From the NCBI GenBank assembly GCA_022750295.1, contig JAKIVZ010000003.1:81404-145403 (forward strand): DNA of 64,000 nt, given 5' to 3'. The DNA is from Candidatus Lutacidiplasma silvani (GTDB lineage: Archaea; Thermoplasmatota; Thermoplasmata; Lutacidiplasmatales; UBA184). Within the stretch, counting starts at the first letter, position 1; every line of letters begins with the position of its first letter. Shown piece after piece: positions 32,492 through 40,368 of the stretch. The notes under the pieces are model-generated. The model did not search any database, had not been told where the DNA came from, and saw only the letters and a program-made list of their open reading frames with translations. Made by a program: the position numbers and the translations under genes.

Positions 32492-33224
32492 GATCGCTCG
32501 GCGGCTCCAGGACGTCGCCCGCGATCGTCGAGGTTGCCCCCGTCGACGTGCCATCGTTCGGGAGGATCGTTTTGAACGACCGGCCGGAGCCGCTCTTGCT
32601 CTCCCAGTTCGCCGAGGCGACGTGCGCGGCCCCGACCGTGACCGCGATGACGCGCGGGTTCCCGAGGTCGGGCGTGGAACGGACGACCGCGGAGTAGGCG
32701 ACGAAGGCGACCTCGCTGTCGAACGTGCCGTACTGCGGGCCGAACCAGATCATGCCGAAGAAGCCAGCGCAGAACGCGAGGAGGCTCCCCAGAGCAAGGA
32801 GGGTCGTGCCCAGAAGGAAGAACCCCGCGAGTCCGGGGACCAACAGGACGACCGAACCGATCGTCTTGACCAGAGCCTTCCTTCGACGGACGAGGTCGAG
32901 GTGGAGGCCGCGTTCTCCCACCACGATCCCGCTCACTGGAATCCCTTGCGGGTGCGACCTCAATTGGGGCGGGATCTCCGCGGGGACGTCGAGGACGACC
33001 GGATACCCTGCCCGGGCGAGAGCCTCCACGGCGCGGGTGCGGATCTCCGCGAGCGAGTTGCCATCGACGTTCTGGCTCACGGCGAACGGAAACTTCCGCT
33101 TCGGGAGCGAACGGTCGGTCCACCGAAACGCCTTCCCGGCCGCCGAGAGTTCGGCAGAACTCGGAGACGTCCCGCCGGCGTCTCCGGAGCGAAGGGGCCC
33201 TGTGGCGACGGAGCCGGTCACCAC
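32475..33224 (-). CDS. Hypothetical two-TM membrane protein
   Basis: The ~249-residue product has a soluble N-terminal domain with SLAEIRTRAVEALARAGYPVVLDVPAEIPPQLRSHP, two adjacent membrane helices (VVLLVPGLAGFFLLGTTLLALGSLLAFCAGFFGMIWF as a hairpin, residues ~125-160), and a beta-rich C-terminal domain ending in a flexible tail. I do not recognise the family. GTG 33224 is favoured because a TATA-like GCTTTATCG lies about 25 nt upstream. It is divergent from the AbrB-PhoU regulator of the pst operon. Confidence 0.65.
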   Translation of the reverse strand: MVTGSVATGPLRSGDAGGTSPSSAELSAAGKAFRWTDRSLPKRKFPFAVSQNVDGNSLAEIRTRAVEALARAGYPVVLDVPAEIPPQLRSHPQGIPVSGIVVGERGLHLDLVRRRKALVKTIGSVVLLVPGLAGFFLLGTTLLALGSLLAFCAGFFGMIWFGPQYGTFDSEVAFVAYSAVVRSTPDLGNPRVIAVTVGAAHVASANWESKSGSGRSFKTILPNDGTSTGATSTIAGDVLEPPSDLSLGP

Positions 33225-33305
33225 CGACGAAACTCGCGACTCCCCGATAAAGCGGTAACCCGGTCCGGAACTCTGCGACTCCGTCGCATATGACGGACTC
33301 TTGCG

Positions 33306-33351
33306 GTCTATAGAAGCGTCTATAGTCTAAATCATAATTCTATATATCCCC
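33306..33351 (+). promoter_or_regulatory. Repeated TCTATA operator-like sites and TATA box before the phosphate regulon
   Basis: GTCTATAG occurs at 33306-33313 and 33318-33325, 12 bp apart, with a partial third copy GTCTA at 33325-33329. A TATA box, TCTATATATCC, lies at about 33340-33350, some 25 nt upstream of ATG 33371. The TCTATA half-site is shared with the palindrome upstream of AbrB-PhoU copy 1. I infer binding by an AbrB-PhoU protein. Confidence 0.55.
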
Positions 33352-33370
33352 ACGTGCGGGTCGCCGACCG

Positions 33371-34507
33371 ATGCCCCGCGTCGAGGCTGCGAAGACCGCT
33401 CCCCGCTCCCCGGCGGTCGAGCTCGGGCCCGACGTGGAAGAGCGCCGGCTCCACCGGCTCGGCTCGGTCAGCATCGGGATCGCGCTGCCCCGCCGGTGGG
33501 TCGCGCGACACGGGCTCGCGAGCGGGGGAGCGGTCTACGTCTCCACGCGGCCGGACGGGACCATCCTCGTCCGGGACGGCCGGGACCTCCCCGCCGCGGC
33601 CACCGCCCAACTGCACGTTCCTCCCGGCGGGACCCCCGAACACCTGTTCCGCCAGCTGCTCCGCGCGTACCTGTCCGGGGCCCAGCGGTTCGAGGTCGTC
33701 GAGGCCGACGGACTCTCCCCCGCGACCCGGAGCGCGGTCGCCGATTTCGTCCGGCGGACGATCCGTCCCGAGGTCGTGAACGACGACGGCCACCAGATCG
33801 TCGTCGCCGACGTCAGCCGGGGCGCCGACCTCGCCGTCGGTCCGGTCCTCCGTCGAATGGCCCAGGTCGTCCTCGAGCGGATCCGCCACGCGGGCCGCTC
33901 GTGGGTCGACGCCCACGGGACGCGGGGCGACGACTGGCGGGCCCGCGACGACGAGGTCGACCGGCACGCGTGGCTGATCGAGCGGATCCTGGTCCTGCGC
34001 CCGTGGCCCGAGGCCGGCCCCGGCGGCTTCCCTTCGGCGCTCTCCGAGACGTTCGCCCCACTGTTCCACGCGCGCTCGCTCGAGCGGGCCGCCGACCACG
34101 CGGTCCTGATCGCAGAACGGGGCGCCCGGCTTCGCGAGGCGAACCTCCCGGACGCGACGTACCGGGCCCTCACCGCCTATCACAAGCAGGTCGTCGACCA
34201 CCTCGAGCTGGCCTGCCGGGTCGCCGAGGCCCGGGACCCCACCGACGCCAATCTCGTCGTCGACGCCGGCGAGGCGCTCCACGAAACCGCCGCGGCGCTC
34301 CGCGAGCGGTTCTGGACCCGCGGACTCTCGAGCTCGATCCCTCCGAGCGCGATCGCGAACCTCGGGCTCCTGATCGAGTCGCTCGACCGGATCACCGCCT
34401 ACGCCCAGGACATCGCCCAGCTCGCCGTGCCGCCGTCGGACCGGGTCACCGTCCGGCCGACGCTGGCCTCCGACAGCCGGGCGTCCGACCTACCTCTCCC
34501 CAAATAG
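33371..34507 (+). CDS. AbrB-PhoU fusion regulator, copy 2 (pst-linked)
   Basis: The 378-residue protein has an N-terminal AbrB/SpoVT-like domain (RLHRLGSVSIGIALPRRWVARHGLASGGAVYV, outlined at ~26-57) and PhoU helical repeats (FHARSLERAADHAVLIAERGA and LIESLDRITAYAQDIAQLA) with acidic metal-binding residues. It heads the pst gene cluster: the ABC binding protein starts 27 nt downstream. It likely senses phosphate uptake status and controls this operon. The start fits a TATA box 25 nt upstream. Paralogous to the gene at 10740-11801. Confidence 0.87.
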   Translation: MPRVEAAKTAPRSPAVELGPDVEERRLHRLGSVSIGIALPRRWVARHGLASGGAVYVSTRPDGTILVRDGRDLPAAATAQLHVPPGGTPEHLFRQLLRAYLSGAQRFEVVEADGLSPATRSAVADFVRRTIRPEVVNDDGHQIVVADVSRGADLAVGPVLRRMAQVVLERIRHAGRSWVDAHGTRGDDWRARDDEVDRHAWLIERILVLRPWPEAGPGGFPSALSETFAPLFHARSLERAADHAVLIAERGARLREANLPDATYRALTAYHKQVVDHLELACRVAEARDPTDANLVVDAGEALHETAAALRERFWTRGLSSSIPPSAIANLGLLIESLDRITAYAQDIAQLAVPPSDRVTVRPTLASDSRASDLPLPK

Positions 34508-34534
34508 TGGAGACCCACCGGGAGGAACAAACGA

Positions 34535-35761
34535 ATGAGTGCGAACAACGCAAGCGGAACGAACCCAAGCGGCGCGGGGGCCAACGCCCCGAGCGACGCA
34601 GACAAGAGCCACCTGCCGAAGTCGTCGTCGTCGAACCACATGGCCCTGTACGCCGTGGTCGCGATCGTGATCATTGTCGTCGCGGTCGTCGGCGCGGGCG
34701 CGGCCCTAGGCTGGTTCACGAAGAAATCGCCTTCCAACTGCCCGGCCGGTTCCGGCCAGACGATCGCTGCGGCGGGCTCGACCCTCGCCCAGCCGTTGAT
34801 GACCCTCTGGGCGAGCCAGTACTCATGCGGGTCGCTCGAGTATAACGGCGTCGGAAGCGGGGCCGGAGTGACCGACCTTTCGCAGAAGACCGTCGATTTC
34901 GGCGCCTCGGATGCGCCGCTGTCGGCCACCCAGGTGAGCGCGCTGCCGTCCGGATCGACGGTCCTGACAATCCCGGAGCTCGTCGCTGGGGTCGCGATCA
35001 TCTACGACGTCTCGGGCGTCGCGAAGGGGCTCAACCTGACCGGGACCGTCCTCGCGGGGATCTACCTCGGGACGATCACGAACTGGAACAGCTCGCAGAT
35101 CACGTCGATCAACCCGGGCGTCAAGCTTCCCGATGCGAACATCACCGTCGTGGAGCGCGCCGACTCGAGCGGGACGACGTACGTCTACACGAGCTGGCTC
35201 TCCCTGGAGAACTCGAGCTGGAAGTCGAAGGTCGGGGCGGCGACGACCGTCAGCTGGCCGACCGGCGTGAAGGAATCCGGGTCGCTCGGCGTCGCCGGCA
35301 CGGTCAAGTCCGACCCGAACTCAATCGGCTACGTCGACCTCGCGTACGCGATCACGAACACCCTGACGTACGGGGCGATCCAGAACCCGGCGAACACCTA
35401 CGTCCTGCCGAACGAGACGAACACCGCGGCGGCGGCAGCTCAGGCGGGCGCCCTGCCCGCGGCGAACGCCGAGGCCGGCTGGGACTCGGTCTCCATCCTC
35501 AACGAGCCGGGGACCACGACCTACCCGATCGCGACGTTCTCCTACGTGATGGTCTACTCCGACCTCGGAGCCGTGTACGGCTCGAGCGAGAGCCAGGCCC
35601 ACGCGCAGGGCGTCGTCGCGTTCCTCTGGTGGGCCGTGTCGACGGGGCAGTCGTACTCGTCGGGGCTCTCGTACGTCCCGCTCCCGTCGAACGTGGTGAC
35701 CTCCGATGAGACGGCGATTAGCAGCATCCAGTACAACGGGCAGGCGCTGACGTCCCACTAG
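34535..35761 (+). CDS. pstS: Phosphate ABC transporter substrate-binding protein
   Basis: The 408-residue PstS captures phosphate outside the membrane for PstCAB. A Ser/Asn-rich cytoplasmic N-terminus is followed by an uncleaved-looking anchor helix (ALYAVVAIVIIVVAVVGAGAALGW, ~37-60), then the binding domain. Phosphate contacts are visible: AAGSTLAQPLM (the GSTF-like loop), YNGVGSGAGVTDL, DFGASDAPL and ERADSSGTTYVYTSWL (RxDxSGT motif). GGGAGGAA lies upstream of ATG 34535 as a ribosome-binding site, so it is translated from the regulator's transcript. PstC follows 26 nt downstream. Confidence 0.94.
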   Translation: MSANNASGTNPSGAGANAPSDADKSHLPKSSSSNHMALYAVVAIVIIVVAVVGAGAALGWFTKKSPSNCPAGSGQTIAAAGSTLAQPLMTLWASQYSCGSLEYNGVGSGAGVTDLSQKTVDFGASDAPLSATQVSALPSGSTVLTIPELVAGVAIIYDVSGVAKGLNLTGTVLAGIYLGTITNWNSSQITSINPGVKLPDANITVVERADSSGTTYVYTSWLSLENSSWKSKVGAATTVSWPTGVKESGSLGVAGTVKSDPNSIGYVDLAYAITNTLTYGAIQNPANTYVLPNETNTAAAAAQAGALPAANAEAGWDSVSILNEPGTTTYPIATFSYVMVYSDLGAVYGSSESQAHAQGVVAFLWWAVSTGQSYSSGLSYVPLPSNVVTSDETAISSIQYNGQALTSH

Positions 35762-35787
35762 CGGGTCCCGACGGAGCAGAACGCCGT

Positions 35788-36828
35788 ATGGGGGACCCTC
35801 CGGACGGAGCCGGCGCGGGCGGCGAGCCGCCGGCCGGCGCCTCGGATGGATCCCCCGCAACCTCTTCCCCTCCGATGCGGGGGGCGTCGTCCCGCGCCCG
35901 GGCCCGGATCTTCGACCGGGCGTTCGGGGTGTTCACGTTCCTCGCCGCGGCGATCCTGATCGCCCTTCCGGTCCTCCTCGTCATCGTCATCGCACAGGCG
36001 TCGTGGCCGGCGCTGATCCGGTTCGGCCCGGCGTTCATCCTCGACAAGACCTGGGACCCGAACCTGCCCCCGATTACCTTCGGCGCCGCGCCGTTCATCA
36101 CCGACACGATCATCACCAGCCTGATCGCGCTCCTCATCGGGATCCCCATCTCGATCGGGGCGGCCGTGTTCCTCGCCGAGCTCGCTCCCGATTGGCTCCG
36201 GGCCCCCGTCGCCGCGGTCGTGGACCTCCTCGCCGCCGTCCCGTCGGTGGTCTTCGGCCTCTGGGGCCTCTACGTCCTGGTCCCGTACATGCGGACCACC
36301 GGCGACCCGCTCCTCACCAAGTACCTCGGGTGGTCGCCGCTCTTCGCGCAGCACGCCGGGAGCCAGAGCGGCCAGAGCGTCCTGACGGCGTCGATCATCC
36401 TCGGCATCATGATCCTCCCGACGATCTCCTCGGTCAGCCGGGAGGCGCTTCGGGCGACCCCGGACAGCCAGCGGGAGGCGGCGTTGAGCCTCGGGGCGAC
36501 CCGCTGGGAGGCGACGCGGATCGGCCCTCTCTCCTACGCCCGGTCCGGCATCTTCGGGGCGGCGGTCCTCGGCCTCGGCCGCGCGATGGGCGAGACGATG
36601 GCCGTGACGATGACGATCGGCAACTCGAACAACGTCGGCACGTCGCTCATCGACCCCGGCCAGACGTTGTCGAGCCTCATCGCGATCAACTTCGGCAACG
36701 CGCTCCCCCTCGAGCGGGCGGCGCTCGTCGAGCTCGGCCTCATTCTGATGGGACTCTCGCTCCTCGTGAACGTCGTGGCGCGGCTGCTCCTTCGGTCGAT
36801 GACCCGGATGGGGGCGACGACGGCATGA
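35788..36828 (+). CDS. pstC: Phosphate ABC transporter permease PstC
   Basis: The 346-residue protein is the PstC permease half. A variable Gly/Pro-rich cytoplasmic N-terminus (~45 residues) precedes six helices, starting with GVFTFLAAAILIALPVLLVIVI. The EAA-like loop that contacts PstB is SREALRATPDSQREAALSLGATRWEA (region ~212-237), and GLGRAMGETMAVTM carries the conserved glutamate. Its TGA overlaps the start of pstA (ATGA 36825-36828). Confidence 0.94.
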   Translation: MGDPPDGAGAGGEPPAGASDGSPATSSPPMRGASSRARARIFDRAFGVFTFLAAAILIALPVLLVIVIAQASWPALIRFGPAFILDKTWDPNLPPITFGAAPFITDTIITSLIALLIGIPISIGAAVFLAELAPDWLRAPVAAVVDLLAAVPSVVFGLWGLYVLVPYMRTTGDPLLTKYLGWSPLFAQHAGSQSGQSVLTASIILGIMILPTISSVSREALRATPDSQREAALSLGATRWEATRIGPLSYARSGIFGAAVLGLGRAMGETMAVTMTIGNSNNVGTSLIDPGQTLSSLIAINFGNALPLERAALVELGLILMGLSLLVNVVARLLLRSMTRMGATTA

Positions 36829-37724
36829 GGCCCCCGAAGCGGATCCGGCGCCGCGCGAAGAGTCTCGTCCTCCTCGGCCTCTGCGCGGTCGCGGTCCTCC
36901 TGATGCTCGTCCCGCTCGCGAGCATCCTCTACGAGTGCTTCCTCAACGGCGCCGGGGCGATCACCCCCGCGTTCTTCCTGAAGAACCCGCCGCCGCCGTG
37001 CAATCCGACGGCCGGGACGACGTGCCCGGTCGGCGGCGTCCAGGACGCGATCTTGGGAACCCTGCTCCTCGTCGGCCTCGCGTCCCTGATCGCGCTTCCC
37101 GTCGGGATCCTCGGCGGGATCTACCTCTCCGAGTTCCAGGACCGTCCGCTCGCCCGGCCGGCCCGGTTCCTCGCCGACGTGATGACCGGGATCCCGTCGA
37201 TCGTCATCGGCGTCTTCGTGTTCGGGATATTCTACTTCTTCGCCCAGGAAGGATGGATCACCACGTTCAGCGTCATCTCGGGGTACACGGGCGCGGTCGC
37301 CCTCGCGGTGATCATGATCCCGGTCGTCGCCCGGACGTGCGAGGAGGCGCTCCGGCTCGTGCCCGTTTCGCTCCGGGAGGCGTCGCTCGCCCTCGGGATT
37401 CCGCGACACCGGACGATCCTGAGGATCGTCCTCTCCTCGGGCCGCGGTGGCGTCATCACCGGCGCGCTCCTCGCGGTGGCCCGGGCCGGCGGCGAGACCG
37501 CCCCGCTCCTGCTGACCGCCGGGTTCACGACCGGGTCGATCGCCGGGCTCTCCGGCTGGACCCCGGCGCTCCCCGTCCTGATCTACCAGTTCGCTTCGGC
37601 GCAGTACCCGAACACCACGCAATTGGCGTGGGGGGCGGCGCTGATCCTCGTCCTCATGATGCTCCTTATTAGCGTCGGGGCCCGGCTCGCGCTGCGCAAC
37701 AAGTTCGGAGGGCGGTCGGCGTGA
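36825..37724 (+). CDS. pstA: Phosphate ABC transporter permease PstA
   Basis: The 299-residue PstA pairs with PstC to form the phosphate channel. Six helices are predicted. Typical motifs are [30 protein letters not shown], the EAA loop [26 protein letters not shown] and [17 protein letters not shown] cysteine-containing external loop ([13 protein letters not shown]) is an insertion relative to many bacterial PstA proteins. Start and stop overlap neighbours (ATGA with pstC, GTGA with pstB), indicating strict coupling. Confidence 0.93.
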   Translation: MRPPKRIRRRAKSLVLLGLCAVAVLLMLVPLASILYECFLNGAGAITPAFFLKNPPPPCNPTAGTTCPVGGVQDAILGTLLLVGLASLIALPVGILGGIYLSEFQDRPLARPARFLADVMTGIPSIVIGVFVFGIFYFFAQEGWITTFSVISGYTGAVALAVIMIPVVARTCEEALRLVPVSLREASLALGIPRHRTILRIVLSSGRGGVITGALLAVARAGGETAPLLLTAGFTTGSIAGLSGWTPALPVLIYQFASAQYPNTTQLAWGAALILVLMMLLISVGARLALRNKFGGRSA

Positions 37725-38476
37725 GCGGGGACAAGCTGGTCGTCCAGAACCTGAACGCCTGGTACGGCAAGACCCACGCGGTCCAGGACATCTCCCTCTC
37801 GTTCCCCGACAAGAAGGCGACCGCGATCATCGGCCCCTCGGGGTGCGGGAAGTCGACGTTCATCCGGTGCCTCAACCGGATCCACGAGACCCAGCCGAAG
37901 GCCCGGTCGGAGGGGAAGGTCCTCCTCGACGGCAGCGACGTGTACCAGGCCGACCCGACCGAGATCCGGCGGAAGATCGGGATGGTGTTCCAGCGACCGA
38001 ACGTCTTCCCGACGATGTCGATCTACGGCAACGTCGCGGCGGGGCTGAAGCTCCACGGCGGGTACTCCCACGACGAGATCGACACCCTCGTCATCGAGAG
38101 CCTGAAGAAGGCCGCCCTCTGGGACGAGGTCAAGGAGAAGCTCGACCAGAGCGCGCTCCAGCTTTCGGGCGGCCAGCAGCAGCGGCTCTGCATCGCCCGC
38201 GCGCTCGCGGTGCAGCCGGAGGTCCTCCTCATGGACGAGCCGGCGAGCGCGCTCGACCCGATCTCGACGGCCCGGATCGAGGACCTGATCTTCGACCTGA
38301 AGAACTCGGTCCCGGTGATCATCGTCACCCACAACATGCAGCAGGCGGCCCGGGTCGCCGACCGGACCGCGTTCCTGTACCTCGGCAAGCTCGTCGAGGT
38401 CGCGCCCACCCGCGACCTGTTCGAGCGGCCGACGGAGAAGCTCACCGAGAGTTACATCACGGGGAGGTTCGGATAG
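37721..38476 (+). CDS. pstB: Phosphate ABC transporter ATP-binding protein PstB
   Basis: The 251-residue ATPase drives phosphate import. It has Walker [14 protein letters not shown] (~40-47), Q-loop [11 protein letters not shown], signature LSGGQQQRL, Walker [13 protein letters not shown] and the switch His in VTHNMQQA. It starts at GTG 37721, overlapping the pstA stop by four bases. Only a few nt separate it from phoU. All catalytic residues are present. Confidence 0.95.
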   Translation: MSGDKLVVQNLNAWYGKTHAVQDISLSFPDKKATAIIGPSGCGKSTFIRCLNRIHETQPKARSEGKVLLDGSDVYQADPTEIRRKIGMVFQRPNVFPTMSIYGNVAAGLKLHGGYSHDEIDTLVIESLKKAALWDEVKEKLDQSALQLSGGQQQRLCIARALAVQPEVLLMDEPASALDPISTARIEDLIFDLKNSVPVIIVTHNMQQAARVADRTAFLYLGKLVEVAPTRDLFERPTEKLTESYITGRFG

Positions 38477-38481
38477 GAACG

Positions 38482-39180
38482 ATGCCGGCGGTCGAGCGGA
38501 AGGCGCTCTCGGAGGAGCTGAACAGCCTCCGGGAGAACATGGAGACGATCGCGACGTTGAGCGTGCAGGCGATCGAGCGGGCGGTCGCCGGCCTCGACTC
38601 CCCGGACACCGGGGTCGTCGGCGACGTGAGCGCGCTCGACCGCGAGGTGTACGGCCTCAAGGAGCGGATCGTCCGCAACTGCGTCGAGACGATCGCCCTC
38701 CACGCCCCGGTGGCGAAGGACCTGCGGACGATCACCGTGGCCCTCGAGGTGACGACCGACCTCGACCGGATCGGCCGGTACGCGAAGGACATCGCGGAAT
38801 CGGCCCACGAGCTCCACCGGGAGGGCGACGGCCGCGAGAGCCTCCCGAAGCTGCGGGAGATGGGGAACCTCACCGTCGGGATGATCCGGACCGCCGTCAA
38901 CGCCTACCTGGCGGGCGACGCGACGAGCGTCTCCCACATCCACACCGACGACGATGCGGTCGACAACTTCCACGACGAGCTGTTCCAGGCGATCATCGAC
39001 GGGATGGCCCGGCGGACCGTCACGCCCCGGACCGGCGCCGAGTGCATCCTGATCAACCGGTACCTCGAGCGGCTCAGCGACCACGCCGTGAACATCGGCG
39101 AGTGGGTCGTCTACCTGGTCAGCGGGGACCGGCCGATGCGGCTCCCCCGGCACCGCATGGAGCCCGGAGCCATGCCCTAG
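38482..39180 (+). CDS. phoU: Phosphate signalling protein PhoU
   Basis: A canonical two-repeat PhoU of 232 residues without a DNA-binding domain. Each three-helix repeat carries the acidic metal-binding signature: EVTTDLDRIGRYAKDIAESA and INRYLERLSDHAVNIGEWVV. PhoU binds metal clusters and restrains PstSCAB when phosphate is plentiful. It lies five nt after pstB, completing the operon. It differs from the two AbrB-PhoU proteins by lacking their N-terminal domain. A short inverted repeat GTTCCC/GGGAAC (39188-39207) just after the stop could be a weak terminator; I see nothing else to 39341. Confidence 0.93.
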   Translation: MPAVERKALSEELNSLRENMETIATLSVQAIERAVAGLDSPDTGVVGDVSALDREVYGLKERIVRNCVETIALHAPVAKDLRTITVALEVTTDLDRIGRYAKDIAESAHELHREGDGRESLPKLREMGNLTVGMIRTAVNAYLAGDATSVSHIHTDDDAVDNFHDELFQAIIDGMARRTVTPRTGAECILINRYLERLSDHAVNIGEWVVYLVSGDRPMRLPRHRMEPGAMP

Positions 39181-39341
39181 CCATCCCGTTCCCGAACCCC
39201 GGGGAACTCGAGCCGTCGGCCGGGTTCCCCCGGGCGTCTCCGCCGCCACCGCCAGGAGTTGGGTGACGAGACCAAGTCCGTGGCCCGGGCTCGCCCGAGT
39301 CCCAACGCCCCCGTGCACGGAGTCCGACCGCGAACTCGCCG

Positions 39342-40253
39342 TCAGTCCCCGCCGCGTCTCGCGGGGCCCGGTGCCCACCGCGCGTGGTCCCGCGCGTACC
39401 GGCGAAAAAACCAGGCGAGGAACGGCCGCGGGGTTCGGGCGAGGTCCCCCCGCTCCAGGGCCTGGTAGTAACCCCCGCGCTTGCCGTACCGGATATTGAG
39501 CATCGGGAATCCCGACTCCTGCAGGAGCATGTTCATCGCGAGGCGCCCAACGCGCCCGTTTCCGTCTCCGAACGGGTGCAGGTGCTCAAGTTCGCAATGG
39601 AACGCGGCGGCGCGCTCCACGGGGTGGAGAGCGTTCGTCCGTCGTCGAGCGCGGCGGACCAGCTCCACGAGCATGGACCGAACCTCGAGGGCCGGCGGGG
39701 GCACGAATCGGCTCCCGACGATTCGCACCTCATAATCCCGGATCCTCCCGGCGATCGGCGGCTTCGTTTCCCCGAACATGGCCCGGTGCCAGGCAAGCAG
39801 GTGGGGAAGGTCGACCGGCTCGGGGTGCGAGAGCAGTCGTTTCACGAGCATGGCGTGGAGCTGGGCCTCCCGGACGTCCGCCATCGGCCGCCGCGCCGGA
39901 CTGACCCCGTCGATCAGCAGGTCGGCGACCTCGCGGAACGTCAGCGTGGACCCTTCGATCCGGTTGGTGTCGTAGGTGAATTCGAGGATGAACTGTTCCC
40001 GTTCCGTGGCGGCGGCCGCCGCCGGGAGGGACCGCCGGTGCGACGCGTACCCCTGCCGAATCGCCTCGAACCTCCGAAACCACGTGAACCCCCAGACTTC
40101 CCGCTCGAGGGCCTCGCGCTGGTGGGCGAGATCGACCGGGAGTTCGGTCCCGAGGTACCGTTCGCGCCGATGGACCGCCCCTCCCCACCGGTAGGTTTGG
40201 ACCAGGTAGTGGTACCTCCGCCTCCCCCGGGAGACGGCACGGACAACGGCCAT
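39342..40253 (-). CDS. Fic-family protein with N-terminal inhibitory motif
   Basis: Fic proteins transfer AMP (or other nucleotide phosphates) to protein hydroxyls. This 303-residue member has the full active-site motif HLHPFGDGNGRVGR near 223-235 (HPFx[D/E]GNGRxxR) and an inhibitory (S/T)xxxE(G/N) motif TNRIEGS near 96, so it is a class II, self-inhibited enzyme needing no separate antitoxin. The N-terminal ~80 residues are basic, with RRRYHYLVQTYRWG. The C-terminal region lacks an obvious winged helix. Expression is probably controlled through the 11-bp inverted repeat around its TATA box. Confidence 0.9.
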   Translation of the reverse strand: MAVVRAVSRGRRRYHYLVQTYRWGGAVHRRERYLGTELPVDLAHQREALEREVWGFTWFRRFEAIRQGYASHRRSLPAAAAATEREQFILEFTYDTNRIEGSTLTFREVADLLIDGVSPARRPMADVREAQLHAMLVKRLLSHPEPVDLPHLLAWHRAMFGETKPPIAGRIRDYEVRIVGSRFVPPPALEVRSMLVELVRRARRRTNALHPVERAAAFHCELEHLHPFGDGNGRVGRLAMNMLLQESGFPMLNIRYGKRGGYYQALERGDLARTPRPFLAWFFRRYARDHARWAPGPARRGGD

Positions 40254-40256
40254 GGT

Positions 40257-40307
40257 TGCCTCTACATGGAATCAACTTATAATAATCAGCATCAATATGT
40301 AGAGGCA
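40257..40307. promoter_or_regulatory. Inverted-repeat operator flanking the fic TATA box
   Basis: TGCCTCTACAT (40257-40267) and ATGTAGAGGCA (40297-40307) are perfect 11-bp reverse complements. Between them, on the minus strand, lies TTATTATAAG (about 40275-40284), a TATA box roughly 26 nt upstream of the fic ATG at 40253. This layout suggests a dimeric regulator that occludes or bridges the promoter. Confidence 0.65.
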
Positions 40308-40368
40308 TAAACCCGACGGGGAGATCTCCCAAAATCTCCGGCCGGTCCGAAGCGGCCGCCCGAGGCCC

